From: Bacteroidales bacterium | Lineage (GTDB): Bacteria > Bacteroidota > Bacteroidia > Bacteroidales > Tenuifilaceae | Direction of reading: 5' to 3' | Assembly: GCA_003818205.1 (NCBI GenBank) | Contig: RPRQ01000001.1 | Span: 62,001 to 126,000, forward strand | DNA: 64,000 nucleotides | Part shown: positions 16,913 through 26,014 of the stretch, in pieces | Layout: each line of letters starts with the position of its first letter | Numbering within the stretch: the first letter of the stretch is position 1 | The notes under the pieces: model-generated | What the model was told of the DNA's origin: nothing | The model's database searches: none | The model's input: only the letters and a program-made list of their open reading frames with translations | Made by a program: the position numbers and the translations under genes

Positions 16913-18289
16913 ATGGAGAATTTAAAAATTCTTGTACTTGATGATGAACGAGTTTTTCGCGATGAGATTAAAGAGTTTCTCGAAACCGATGGTTTTGAGG
17001 TTTATTTAGCCGCAAAACCATCCGCAGCATTCGATGTTCTAAGGCAAGCCGAAATAGATATCATGATCCTCGATCTTAAACTTCCTGAGATGGACGGTAT
17101 TTCTGTTCTTCAAAAGGTAAAGGAGCAATATTCTGATGTTGAGGTGATAATGATTACAGGGCATGGCGATATGGATGCTGTTATTCAAGCCATGCGGTTT
17201 GGTGCCGTTGAGTTTTTCCCAAAACCATTCCGTTTAATCGATATGAAAGCGGCTATACAGCGTACCAAGCGATACATTAATTTAAGCATTAAGTATAAGG
17301 AGGTTGAGCATTCGTACGCATTGGTCTCGAAGGAGCTTAGGGAGAGCGTTGGCTATGAGATAATGGGAAACAGTAAAGCCATTCGGCAGGTGGTTGACCT
17401 AATGTCGAAGGTGGCTAAAGCGGATACTACTTCAGTTCTAATTACAGGCGAAAGCGGAACCGGGAAGGAGCTTGTTGCGAGAGGTATCCATTACCTCAGC
17501 TCGCGCAAGAATGCCTATTTCCATGCGGTAAACTGCTCAGCAGTGCCCGATTCCCTTTTCGAGAGCGAATTTTTCGGGCACAAGAAGGGTGCATTCACCG
17601 GAGCGAACGAGGAGAAGATCGGTTGGTTCGAAATTGCGAACGGAGGAACACTATTTCTCGATGAGATTGTTGATATGCAACAACCCATGCAGAGTAAGCT
17701 GCTTAGGGTTTTGGAGGATAAGAAGATTCGACGTATTGGAGCGAATAATGATGTTTCGGTTGATGTACGTATTATTGCTGCCACAAATCAGAATATTCAA
17801 AAGCTTCTAGAGGATAGTAAGTTCAGGAACGACCTTTACTATAGGTTGAACTCATTCGAAATTTTTATACCACCACTTCGTGAAAGGAGGGAGGATATTC
17901 CAATTCTGCTCGACTACTTCCTAAAGCTGATGTCGCAGCGGTTAAATAAGAAGGTCCCCTCTGTTGATGCCTCGGTAGTTAAAGCATTAACGGCTTACCA
18001 TTTTCCTGGAAATGTAAGGGAGCTAAGGAATATGGTTGAACGTGCGCTTATTTTGAGCGATGGGGGAAAGCTGTCGCTTCGATTCTTTGCGGGATTACCC
18101 ATGGTGGAGGATGAAATATTGCACGACCAAGAAGTCGATGAGCAGTACGATTTGGATGAAGCCGAAAAACGATTAATAGTAAAGGCTTTACAAAAAACCG
18201 ATTATAAGAAGGTAGAGGCAGCTCAGCTATTGAATATTACCCGTCAATCGCTCGATCGCAGGTTGGAGAAGTATGGGATAGATTTTTGA
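16913..18289 (+). CDS. Sigma-54-dependent response regulator (NtrC family)
   Basis: 458 residues: a receiver domain with Asp10-Asp11 and phospho-acceptor Asp54 (MILDLKLPEMDG), an AAA+ domain with Walker A GESGTGKE, the sigma-54 contact loop GAFTGA, Walker B GTLFLDE and the arginine-finger region, and a Fis-type helix-turn-helix at the end (AAQLLNITRQSLDRRLEKYG). It should open sigma-54 RNA polymerase promoters when phosphorylated by the kinase 5 bp upstream. No clear -24/-12 promoter was found in this window, so the targets are unknown. All signature motifs are intact. Confidence 0.95.
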   Translation: MENLKILVLDDERVFRDEIKEFLETDGFEVYLAAKPSAAFDVLRQAEIDIMILDLKLPEMDGISVLQKVKEQYSDVEVIMITGHGDMDAVIQAMRFGAVEFFPKPFRLIDMKAAIQRTKRYINLSIKYKEVEHSYALVSKELRESVGYEIMGNSKAIRQVVDLMSKVAKADTTSVLITGESGTGKELVARGIHYLSSRKNAYFHAVNCSAVPDSLFESEFFGHKKGAFTGANEEKIGWFEIANGGTLFLDEIVDMQQPMQSKLLRVLEDKKIRRIGANNDVSVDVRIIAATNQNIQKLLEDSKFRNDLYYRLNSFEIFIPPLRERREDIPILLDYFLKLMSQRLNKKVPSVDASVVKALTAYHFPGNVRELRNMVERALILSDGGKLSLRFFAGLPMVEDEILHDQEVDEQYDLDEAEKRLIVKALQKTDYKKVEAAQLLNITRQSLDRRLEKYGIDF

Positions 18290-18303
18290 TGCTACTGAAC
18301 CAA

Positions 18304-18359
18304 AATAGGCACATTAGAGCACAATAGAAAATCCACCAATGTGACCTAGTGTGCCTATT
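18304..18359. terminator. Inverted repeat between convergent genes (terminator candidate)
   Basis: A perfect 10 bp pair AATAGGCACA / TGTGCCTATT separated by 36 bases lies between the convergent stops of the regulator and the macrodomain gene. It lacks a long T-run, so it may end transcription in another way or be an insertion. Confidence 0.45.
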
Positions 18360-18366
18360 GTGGTGA

Positions 18367-18876
18367 TTATTTTTGAATTATCTTCTCCCTATAAATCTCA
18401 TAATTCTCCTCATCGAAGCAAACGAAAATTACCTTTTTAGGAAGCGCATTTTTTGAGATATAGCCTCTTACCGCATTTACTGCAATCTCAACAGCCGATT
18501 TTTTAGGGAAGCCGTAAACACCTGTACTGATATTCGGGAAAGCAATAGTTTCAACGCCATGACTTGATGCAAGTTTTAAACTATTCTGGTAAGCACTTCT
18601 GAGTAAATCGATCTCATCCTTGTAACCACCATTCCAGATAGGTCCAACGGTGTGAATAATGAATTTGACCGGGAGCAGATAACCTTTGGTTATTCGAGCT
18701 TCACCTGTAGGGCATCCTCCAATTTTTCGGCACTCATCAAGAAGTTCTTCTCCTGCGGCATCATGGATTGCACCATCCACACCACCGCCTCCAAGAAGAC
18801 TTTCGTTGGCAGCATTTACAATGGCATCAACATTAAGTTTTGTAATATCACCTTGAATTACTTCGATAGAACCCAT
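18367..18876 (-). CDS. Macrodomain protein, O-acetyl-ADP-ribose deacetylase type
   Basis: A 169-residue single macrodomain. Ligand-binding loops are intact: [23 protein letters not shown] (split as NAAN and [10 protein letters not shown]) and the SGVYG-like ISTGVYGFP. It matches the YmdB/MacroD class that hydrolyses O-acetyl-ADP-ribose and removes ADP-ribose from proteins. Cytoplasmic. No ADP-ribosyltransferase lies nearby, so a general housekeeping role is likely. It lies downstream of pheT on the same strand, with a hairpin in between. Confidence 0.92.
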   Translation of the reverse strand: MGSIEVIQGDITKLNVDAIVNAANESLLGGGGVDGAIHDAAGEELLDECRKIGGCPTGEARITKGYLLPVKFIIHTVGPIWNGGYKDEIDLLRSAYQNSLKLASSHGVETIAFPNISTGVYGFPKKSAVEIAVNAVRGYISKNALPKKVIFVCFDEENYEIYREKIIQK

Positions 18877-18916
18877 TGCTTTTTCTTAACAATTATAATC
18901 GGTTTTGATTTTTAAA

Positions 18917-18978
18917 CGCGATGACAGAAAGCCACAAAGTTCTTTTGATCACATGGCGACTTTGTGTCGTAGCGTTTA
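18917..18978 (-). terminator. Imperfect hairpin after pheT
   Basis: The segment reads TTTAAACGC, GCCACAAAGT, then ACTTTGTG and AGCGTTTAA, forming a long imperfect stem in the gap between pheT and the macrodomain gene. It resembles the CACAAAG-type intergenic repeats elsewhere in the window. It may terminate pheT. Confidence 0.35.
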
Positions 18979-18982
18979 ATCC

Positions 18983-21436
18983 TTAACGTATCTGAGCCCC
19001 TAACTCTTTTCCGAAAACCTCAATCAGGGTATTCATCGTCTTATCAATCTGAACATCGGTAAGGGTTTTGCTCTCGTCCATTAGGATAAAGCTAACGGCA
19101 TATGATTTCTTATTCTCACCTAAGTTTTTACCCTCATAAACATCAAATAGATTAACCCTCTTTAGCAGTTTTCGTTCGGTTGCAAAAGCTAACTTTTGAA
19201 TTTGACCGTATGTAATATTTTTATCGAGCAGAAGCGCTAAATCCCTCTTAACCTCAGGAAATTTAGGTAGTTCCTTATAAACTATTTTCATGTTTACTGA
19301 ATGGTCAAATACGAGATTCCATTTGAGCTCGGCAAAGAAAACCTCAGCCTTTAAATCGAACGATTCAAGAATATTTCTGTTAACCAAACCAAAGGTTACC
19401 AACGGTTTATTCTTTAAGGAATAAGATAATCCGTATTCGAAAATATCCGATGGAGCATCCTCAATGGTAAGGCTATCGGTATCGATTCCAAATCGGGCGA
19501 GGATAGAATGAACATAACCCTTAATGGTGTAAAAATTTGCCGCTTGTGGTTTTTGAATCCACGATTCAGCCGTTTTTTCGCCTGCAAGCCAAATACCTAA
19601 CCTTAAATCTTCGCTATACGATTTCAAGGGTTTTTTAGAACGATCTGCATCAGGGCTGAACTTATAGCAGTTCCCAAACTCGTAGAGTTTAAGGTTTAGG
19701 TTTCGATGGTTAGTATTACGTTGTACCGATTCCAATCCACCGAAGAGTAAGGTTTGACGCATACCGCTGAGGTCGTTACTTAAAGGGTTCATTATCTGAA
19801 CGGTATTCGCTACGGGGTATGTGTTAAGGTCTTTGTAGTACGATAATTTAGTTAATGAGTTACACATCGTTTCGTTGAAACCATTCGAAGTCAGATAATC
19901 CGAAATCAGATTGATGATTTGATGGGTATCGGGCTTCTTCGAGTAGCTTAAGGTGCTATTCACCTTTTCGGAGAATTCAACGTTATTGTAACCATATATA
20001 CGAAGTATTTCCTCAACAATATCTGCCTCACGCTGAACATCAACACGGTATGGAGGTACGGCGAGTTGCAAACTTTCATTATCCTCCTTAACTACTTTTA
20101 TCTCCAAACCCTCTAGTATCTTTTTTATGGTGCTAAGGGGAATCTCTTTGCCAATAAAGGTTGTAGCTCTTTTCAGGTTGTATTCGACCTTGAAATCTTC
20201 AACAGGCTTGGAATAAACATCAACGATTTCCGATGAAATCTCACCACCTGCAACCTCTTGGATTAGTATCGCTGCGCGTTTCAATGCCCAAAGAGTGATA
20301 TTAGGATCGGTTCCACGCTCAAAGCGGAATGATGCATCCGTGTTTAAGCCGTACCTACGAGCAGTTTTACGAACCGATATGGGGTTGAAGCAAGCAGCTT
20401 CGAGGAAAATCTTAGTTGTAGTTTCGGAGACCCCTGATTTTAAACCACCGAAAACGCCAGCAATACACATGCCCTGTTCGGTATTACAAACCATTAAATC
20501 CTCAGATGAAAGCTTACGCTCATTGCTATCGAGGGTTACGAAGGGTGTTCCTTCGTTTAACGTTTTTACAATAACCTTGTTTCCAGTAATTTCATCAGCG
20601 TTGTATGCATGGAGGGGTTGACCGATTTCATGAAGAACAAAGTTAGTTACGTCAACCACATTATAGATTGGATTAAGACCAATCGATTTTAGTTTTTTCT
20701 TAAGCCATTCAGGTGATGGCCCAATTTTGATATTCGAAATGGTGACGCCAGAAAACCTTGAACACAGCGTTGGGTCAACAACTTCAACAGGTATATAAAA
20801 CTTGTTATTATCAATTCTGAATGATTCAACCGATGGCTTAACCGCTTTGGTAGGTTTTTCGAGGTTAAGATATGCGGCTATATCACGTGCTACACCATAG
20901 TGCGATGCAGCATCGATACGGTTTGGGGTTAAGCCAATTTCGAAAATATAATCATCCTCAATTTTAAAGTAATCCTTTGCTGGGGTACCAACAACAGCTG
21001 ATTGGTCAAGAACCATAATCCCTGCATGGGAAGTTCCTAAACCTAGCTCATCCTCGGCGCAAATCATCCCTTCGGAGAGTTCACCTCGTATCTTCGCTTT
21101 CTTGATAACAATTTCCTGATCGTTGAAGTATAGCTTGGCTCCAACAGTTGCTACAGCCACCTTTTGCCCTTGGGCAACGTTGGGTGCACCGCAAACCACA
21201 TGTAACGGTTCGTTAAGCCCAATGTTTACGGTTGTTTTACTTAATTTATCGGCATCGGGGTGCTTCTCACAGGTAAGCACTTCACCGATTACAACACCTT
21301 CAAGTCCACCCTTAACGGTTTGATGTTTTTCAATGCTCTCAACCTCAAGGCCAATGGAAGTTAATATTTGAGCAACCTTTTCGGGTTCAATATCAATTTT
21401 GATGTACTCTTTAAGCCAGCTATAAGAAATTGTCAT
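18983..21436 (-). CDS. pheT: Phenylalanine-tRNA ligase, beta subunit
   Basis: 817 residues, normal for the family. Domains in order: tRNA-binding OB fold (about 40-150, VVIGEVLTCEKHPDADKL, VVCGAPN), the B3/B4 editing region, B5 (about 405-475), the synthetase-like core, and the C-terminal FDX-ACB domain (FPEVKRDLALLLDKNITYGQI). With PheS it forms the heterotetramer that charges tRNA-Phe in the cytoplasm. pheS is not in the window, which is common in Bacteroidota. The ATG at 21436 gives the conserved MTISYSWLKEYI start. Confidence 0.97.
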   Translation of the reverse strand: MTISYSWLKEYIKIDIEPEKVAQILTSIGLEVESIEKHQTVKGGLEGVVIGEVLTCEKHPDADKLSKTTVNIGLNEPLHVVCGAPNVAQGQKVAVATVGAKLYFNDQEIVIKKAKIRGELSEGMICAEDELGLGTSHAGIMVLDQSAVVGTPAKDYFKIEDDYIFEIGLTPNRIDAASHYGVARDIAAYLNLEKPTKAVKPSVESFRIDNNKFYIPVEVVDPTLCSRFSGVTISNIKIGPSPEWLKKKLKSIGLNPIYNVVDVTNFVLHEIGQPLHAYNADEITGNKVIVKTLNEGTPFVTLDSNERKLSSEDLMVCNTEQGMCIAGVFGGLKSGVSETTTKIFLEAACFNPISVRKTARRYGLNTDASFRFERGTDPNITLWALKRAAILIQEVAGGEISSEIVDVYSKPVEDFKVEYNLKRATTFIGKEIPLSTIKKILEGLEIKVVKEDNESLQLAVPPYRVDVQREADIVEEILRIYGYNNVEFSEKVNSTLSYSKKPDTHQIINLISDYLTSNGFNETMCNSLTKLSYYKDLNTYPVANTVQIMNPLSNDLSGMRQTLLFGGLESVQRNTNHRNLNLKLYEFGNCYKFSPDADRSKKPLKSYSEDLRLGIWLAGEKTAESWIQKPQAANFYTIKGYVHSILARFGIDTDSLTIEDAPSDIFEYGLSYSLKNKPLVTFGLVNRNILESFDLKAEVFFAELKWNLVFDHSVNMKIVYKELPKFPEVKRDLALLLDKNITYGQIQKLAFATERKLLKRVNLFDVYEGKNLGENKKSYAVSFILMDESKTLTDVQIDKTMNTLIEVFGKELGAQIR

Positions 21437-21482
21437 TGCTATAATCTTTTAAAATCCGATAATCGTTTCATTTTAGAACAAG

Positions 21483-21490
21483 CAAAAGTA
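21483..21490 (-). promoter_or_regulatory. Putative -7 box for pheT
   Basis: The minus strand reads TACTTTTG, a match to TAnnTTTG, 46 bp before the pheT start. No convincing -33 element was seen. Confidence 0.3.
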
Positions 21491-21540
21491 AGAAAAAAAG
21501 AGGTTATATGAGTTAGCGATAATGAATTTAAACAGTTTAA

Positions 21541-21573
21541 TTTGAAGCGCTCAGCAATAATTGTATATGTTTG
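21541..21573 (+). promoter_or_regulatory. Bacteroidota-type promoter for the first M28 peptidase
   Basis: TTTG (21541-21544) and TATGTTTG (21566-21573) are 21 bases apart, as in the -33/-7 consensus. The start codon is 43 bp further. This is the best-formed promoter seen in the window. Confidence 0.55.
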
Positions 21574-21616
21574 ATTTGAATATTATACTACCTTTAAATA
21601 ATAATACAAGCAAATT

Positions 21617-23116
21617 ATGAAGAGAATCTTTTTACTATTTCTACTCTTGTTATGGTTTGTTTTATCGAAATCGCAGGCACAGGACTCCTTGTTAATCGGT
21701 GCTATTGAATCAATAAAAAGTGATGATCTTAAAGAGATTGTTTACACCTTAGCATCACCAAAAATGGAAGGTAGAGGAGTTGGAACGGAGGGTATCCAGA
21801 AGGCTGCGAGTTACATTACAAATTTTTTTCGGGGTAATGGTATTGGTTACTTACCCGCTTTGAATGGCTATGAACAGAAAATCGATTATTCTTATCATCG
21901 TTTAGAAAAACCCATTGTTAAGATTGGGAGAGTGAGTTGTACTGAATACTCTGATTATATAGGAGCGATATCAACCATTAGCAGCAATAGGGCTCTTGGA
22001 ATTGTTATTGTTAAAAATACTTCACTTGATTATATTCAAGAATTGGATGTAAAGAATAAAGTAATCCTGATTTTAACTTCGGATATCTTTTTCGTCAAGA
22101 AACCTCTTTACGACGTATTGATAAAAAAAGGGTGTCGTGGAGTAATTCTTTGTAATCCAAGCAATAAGAATGAATTTAAAGATTTATGCAAGATTTATTC
22201 AACGAGAGAAGGGGCGAAGAAAGATAAGTATAAAGTATCCTTTTCAGGAAGCGTATTGAAAACCGATAGCTTAATTAAAAGTTTAAAGTTTAAAAATTAT
22301 TATATCTCTACATTATTGGTCCCACCTAGAATATTATCAAAAATTTTAGGTCTAGATATAAAAACAATTATTAAAAGATTAGACTCTAAGGGGGTGGATA
22401 GCACTCTATTTAAAACGGCGAAAGCCGGAATATCGGTAAAACGAGAATTAATTGAGGGTAGTCAAATATCGAATAATGTACTGGGATTTATTGAGGGCAG
22501 TGAGAAAAAGGATGAAGCAATAGTAATCTCTGCGCATTATGATCATATGGGAACTGAAGCTGGACGAATAATGTATGGTGCCGATGATAATGCATCGGGG
22601 GTAGCAGCAGTTCTAGAAATTGCTGAGGCTTATTCAATAGCGATAAAAAACGGGTTTAAACCAAAACGTTCCATCATCTTTGCGGCTTTTACTGCTGAAG
22701 AGGTTGGCTTGCGGGGCTCATTTTTTTTTGTAAATAAAATTGAAGATTTTAATTTAAAGCTCATCGTTAACCTAAATGCCGACATGGTTGGCCGAGGTGA
22801 GGATAGCCGAATGGAGTTAAATAGTAAGGTTAAAAAGGTTTATGCTACAGCAGAAAGAAAAGATTCATTACTAATAAAAAAAATAAAGCAGATTCGTTTG
22901 GGTCAGGATAGTTTACGGTTGGACTACTCATCCACAGATAAATACTCTTCAGATCAAGCCAGTTTTATGCAGAAAGGGTATCCGGCAGTATTATTTTTTA
23001 GAGGTCTGCATCCCGATTATCATACCGAACGCGATACCCCCGATAAACTTGATTACATAACAATGGAGCGTGTTGCACGATTAATTTTTAGGTTATCAAT
23101 GGAGTATTCCAAGTAG
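21617..23116 (+). CDS. Exported M28 family zinc peptidase
   Basis: A 499-residue aminopeptidase-like enzyme with a signal peptide (about 1-22, ending KSQAQ). A PA-like inserted domain precedes the catalytic part. The metal ligands and catalytic acid of M28 are visible: SAHYDHMG, YGADDNASG, FTAEEVGLRG, LNADMVGRG and the C-terminal YHTERDTPDK. It probably trims peptides in the periplasm or outside. It is followed 104 bp later by a second M28 gene; the two share layout but only moderate sequence, so duplication was old. Confidence 0.92.
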   Translation: MKRIFLLFLLLLWFVLSKSQAQDSLLIGAIESIKSDDLKEIVYTLASPKMEGRGVGTEGIQKAASYITNFFRGNGIGYLPALNGYEQKIDYSYHRLEKPIVKIGRVSCTEYSDYIGAISTISSNRALGIVIVKNTSLDYIQELDVKNKVILILTSDIFFVKKPLYDVLIKKGCRGVILCNPSNKNEFKDLCKIYSTREGAKKDKYKVSFSGSVLKTDSLIKSLKFKNYYISTLLVPPRILSKILGLDIKTIIKRLDSKGVDSTLFKTAKAGISVKRELIEGSQISNNVLGFIEGSEKKDEAIVISAHYDHMGTEAGRIMYGADDNASGVAAVLEIAEAYSIAIKNGFKPKRSIIFAAFTAEEVGLRGSFFFVNKIEDFNLKLIVNLNADMVGRGEDSRMELNSKVKKVYATAERKDSLLIKKIKQIRLGQDSLRLDYSSTDKYSSDQASFMQKGYPAVLFFRGLHPDYHTERDTPDKLDYITMERVARLIFRLSMEYSK

Positions 23117-23142
23117 AAGTAATATTTTTCGGATATAATTTG

Positions 23143-23150
23143 TAGCTTTG
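23143..23150 (+). promoter_or_regulatory. Putative -7 box for the second M28 peptidase
   Basis: TAGCTTTG fits TAnnTTTG and lies 70 bp before the start codon. No clear -33 box. Confidence 0.25.
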
Positions 23151-23220
23151 GTATATAAAAAATCACTAATAAAGAAGTTGAACATAGTTTATTTTTTAAT
23201 TAAAAAAAATAATTTAAAAA

Positions 23221-24786
23221 ATGAAAAAAACGATTTGTATCACCCTCTCTTTTTGCATCTTTTTGGTTGGAAATATCTTTTCTCAGAAAAAAGTTGAACA
23301 AGGTATAAAACAGATTACACCTGAACTCCTAAAGCAGTATATCGACTATCTTGCCTCCGATTCCATGAAAGGGCGAAATACGCCAAGCCGTGAGCTCGAC
23401 CTAGCGGCTGATTATATTGCTAATGAATTTGAATTAATGGGTGTTAAAAAGGTTAATGGGTCTTACTTTCAGAATATTCCCTTTTGTTCAAAGAACCTTA
23501 ATGTTAACAAAAGTTATCTTAAAATTTCATTCGGTCAGGATAGTAAGAGCTTTAATCTTAAAACCGATTTTACACCTTTCGAAATGACTGCCGATACAAT
23601 GGTGAAATCTTCACTAGTTTTTGCTGGATATGGAATTACTGCACCTGAGTATAAGTATGATGATTACAAGGATATTGATGTTAAAGGTAAGATAGTTCTT
23701 GTAATGAAACATGAACCGGGTGAGAAGGATTCAAAATCGCCTTTCGATGGAGTAACGGATACGAAGTACTCTCTTATATTTGATAAACTTGAAAATGCAA
23801 AGCAGCATGGTGCCATTGGGCTACTTGTGGTTACCGATCCTCTGAACCACATCATGTTAACCCCTCAAGGATATCCTTGGCCAAGCCTTTCGAAGTTTAT
23901 GCCTCAGGATAATATACCTATTGAAATGTGCGTTAATGAAATGCTAATTCCTTTTGTACAGGTCGGTGATGCTGTAATAAAATATCTATTTGGAAGCGTT
24001 GACTCTTTAAAAAAAATTCAGAAGAGAATTGACACATCAAATTCTCCATTATCATTTAATCTAAATAGTTCAGATTGCGAATTATCAACGAAACTCGATA
24101 TCAAAAATATAATCGCTAAGAATGTTGTTGGTTTTATTGAGGGAAAAGATTCAAAGCTAAAGAACGAGTTATTGGTCATTGGCGGTCATTACGATCATGT
24201 GGGGTATATGAAAAATCATAAGGATGGGGAAGATTATATCTTCAATGGAGCCGACGATAATGCATCGGGAACAGCAGGGGTTATGGTAACGGCTAAAGCA
24301 TTCGCATCGATGAAAGTTAAACCGAAGCGGAGCATCCTTTTCATTCTTTTTGCAGGAGAAGAAAAAGGGCTCTACGGATCCAAGTACTACTGCGATAATC
24401 CATTATTCTCTACTGCTAAAACTGTTGCAATGCTGAATATGGATATGATTGGTCGTAATGGGAATGATTCAATTGAACTCGAAGGCGTTTTGTTGAACCC
24501 AGCGCTAAACCGGATTATTGTCAAGGAGAACAGAAAGGTTGGTTTAAAGGTTGTTGACCCAACTGAGGATATGTATGCTCGGAGCGATCATTATAATTTC
24601 TATAAAAAGGGTATATCATCTATGGGCTTTACTTCGGGCTTACATAAGGACTACCATACGGTAAGGGATAACCCCAATGTAATTAACCATTTTAAGGTGG
24701 CTCAAATTACAAAACTTGCATTTCGAACTGCTTGGTTTGTTGCCAATGATAAGAAGTACTACTCTATTGTAAAGAAAAAAAAGTAG
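23221..24786 (+). CDS. Exported M28 family zinc peptidase with PA domain
   Basis: 521 residues. Signal peptide 1-21 (GNIFSQ). Residues about 115-290 form a PA domain (VFAGYGITAPEYKYDDYKD, IVLVMKHEPGEKD). The catalytic part has GGHYDHVGYM, NGADDNASGTAG, FAGEEKGLYGS, LNMDMIGRNG and the final YHTVRDNP. All five zinc-binding positions are present. It probably releases N-terminal residues from peptides outside the cytoplasm. The third M28 gene at 29643 has the same PA arrangement. Confidence 0.93.
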   Translation: MKKTICITLSFCIFLVGNIFSQKKVEQGIKQITPELLKQYIDYLASDSMKGRNTPSRELDLAADYIANEFELMGVKKVNGSYFQNIPFCSKNLNVNKSYLKISFGQDSKSFNLKTDFTPFEMTADTMVKSSLVFAGYGITAPEYKYDDYKDIDVKGKIVLVMKHEPGEKDSKSPFDGVTDTKYSLIFDKLENAKQHGAIGLLVVTDPLNHIMLTPQGYPWPSLSKFMPQDNIPIEMCVNEMLIPFVQVGDAVIKYLFGSVDSLKKIQKRIDTSNSPLSFNLNSSDCELSTKLDIKNIIAKNVVGFIEGKDSKLKNELLVIGGHYDHVGYMKNHKDGEDYIFNGADDNASGTAGVMVTAKAFASMKVKPKRSILFILFAGEEKGLYGSKYYCDNPLFSTAKTVAMLNMDMIGRNGNDSIELEGVLLNPALNRIIVKENRKVGLKVVDPTEDMYARSDHYNFYKKGISSMGFTSGLHKDYHTVRDNPNVINHFKVAQITKLAFRTAWFVANDKKYYSIVKKKK

Positions 24787-24863
24787 TTTTGTTATATTAG
24801 TGTGGATTAAGGATTGAACTTTTACAAAATGACAAAAGCCTTTGTGAGCCTTAGTGTCTTAGT

Positions 24864-24923
24864 GCCTTCGTGGCAAAACAAATATATGCCACAAAGGCTC
24901 AAACCTGCCTGCCGGAAAGCAGG
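24864..24923. repeat. CACAAAGGC-type hairpin with nested GC palindrome
   Basis: GCCTTCGTGGCA (24864-24875) pairs with TGCCACAAAGGC (24887-24898), 11 of 12. It is followed by CCTGCCTGCCGGAAAGCAGG (24904-24923), which interrupts a run that would otherwise read CTCAAAGGCACAAGG. The 304 bp gap 24787-25090 contains nothing else that I can support; a 65-codon frame through it is not credible. Confidence 0.6.
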
Positions 24924-25090
24924 GGCACAAGGTTATACCAAAATTATATTTTTATATTGCAGAAATATAGCATATTATAAAATTTCAGATTATGGACTTT
25001 TCTACCCTTAATTCGCATTATTGATATCAGTATAAAAATCTAAGAAAAAACTATATTACTATCACTAAATAATAACCTAAAAATTGAATC

Positions 25091-25942
25091 ATGAAGAATC
25101 TATTTATTAAACAAGCAATGGTATTATCGCTTATCGTTGTTAACTTTTTTGCCTATTCACAGGATGCCGCTTTGCTTAAGTATAACTTTGTTAAGGGAAA
25201 AACCTATGTTATTTTCAGCCAATTAGACAATATTGTAACCCAAACGATGGGTGGACAGGAAATTAAAATTGAAGCTGGGATTTTATCAAATAGCGAAATG
25301 CTAGTTGAGGGAATAGACGATAAAGGCAATATTACATTGCTAGCAACCTTAAAAAACGCAAGCATTAGCACCAAGATACCAGCAATGGGTAAGGATACAA
25401 CAATGAATTTTAGTAATTTAGATGAGCAGCGAAGAGTTGTACTTTCATCAACGGGGAAGCAAATAGCTTCTGTGAATCTTAATGAGGAGAAAGTGCAAAA
25501 GATGATTAGCTCAATTAATCAGTTTACTAGACTTCAAAACTTACCCGGAAAAGCATTAAAGATTGGTGAAAAATGGAATGATAAATTGATTGATTCCACT
25601 AAAGCTTCGCAGCAAAACCCTGTAAATATGGTTGTAACTACCGATATGGAATATACAATTGTTGGTAAGGAGCTAAAGGATGGTGTTGAACTTCTTAAAA
25701 TTGCTAATTCAGGTGCCATGTCTATTACCGGTCAAGGTAACATGCAGGGGATGGAGCTATACGTTGAAGGAACGGGGAAAAGCGAAGGCTTTTCTTATTT
25801 CAACCCTAAAGCATCAATGGTTGTTAATACCGAAGCGAATATTGAAATGGATATGTCAATTGCGGTAACTGGCCAGCAGAATATGACCATGCCTATGAAC
25901 CAAAGCATGAAGGCCATTGTTAAAATCGAAGAGAAGAAGTAA
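25091..25942 (+). CDS. Exported protein of unknown function (DUF6263-like)
   Basis: 283 residues with a signal peptide (about 1-24, FFAYSQ). The rest is beta-rich and lacks catalytic motifs: LLKYNFVKGKTYVIFSQLDN at the start, LNLPGK-like and GEKW in the middle (LPGKALKIGEKWND), and a Met-rich tail (QQNMTMPMNQSMKAI). The layout resembles a group of Bacteroidota exported proteins labelled DUF6263. Its role is unknown. It is flanked by a repeat region and a terminator, so it is probably monocistronic. Confidence 0.75.
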   Translation: MKNLFIKQAMVLSLIVVNFFAYSQDAALLKYNFVKGKTYVIFSQLDNIVTQTMGGQEIKIEAGILSNSEMLVEGIDDKGNITLLATLKNASISTKIPAMGKDTTMNFSNLDEQRRVVLSSTGKQIASVNLNEEKVQKMISSINQFTRLQNLPGKALKIGEKWNDKLIDSTKASQQNPVNMVVTTDMEYTIVGKELKDGVELLKIANSGAMSITGQGNMQGMELYVEGTGKSEGFSYFNPKASMVVNTEANIEMDMSIAVTGQQNMTMPMNQSMKAIVKIEEKK

Positions 25943-25958
25943 GGCTGAAATTAAGTAT

Positions 25959-25999
25959 TAACAGGTTGTTGGCGGCCAAAGCTGGCAACCTGTTTTTTT
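25959..25999 (+). terminator. Rho-independent terminator
   Basis: Stem AACAGGTTG / CAACCTGTT with a 17-base loop, followed by seven T. It ends the DUF6263-like gene. Confidence 0.85.
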
Positions 26000-26014
26000 G
26001 TAAATAAATATGCT

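Noticed and set aside
24814-25011. 65-codon plus-strand frame after the second M28 gene
   Set aside because: It runs through an intergenic hairpin and the nested GC palindrome and has no protein-like pattern.
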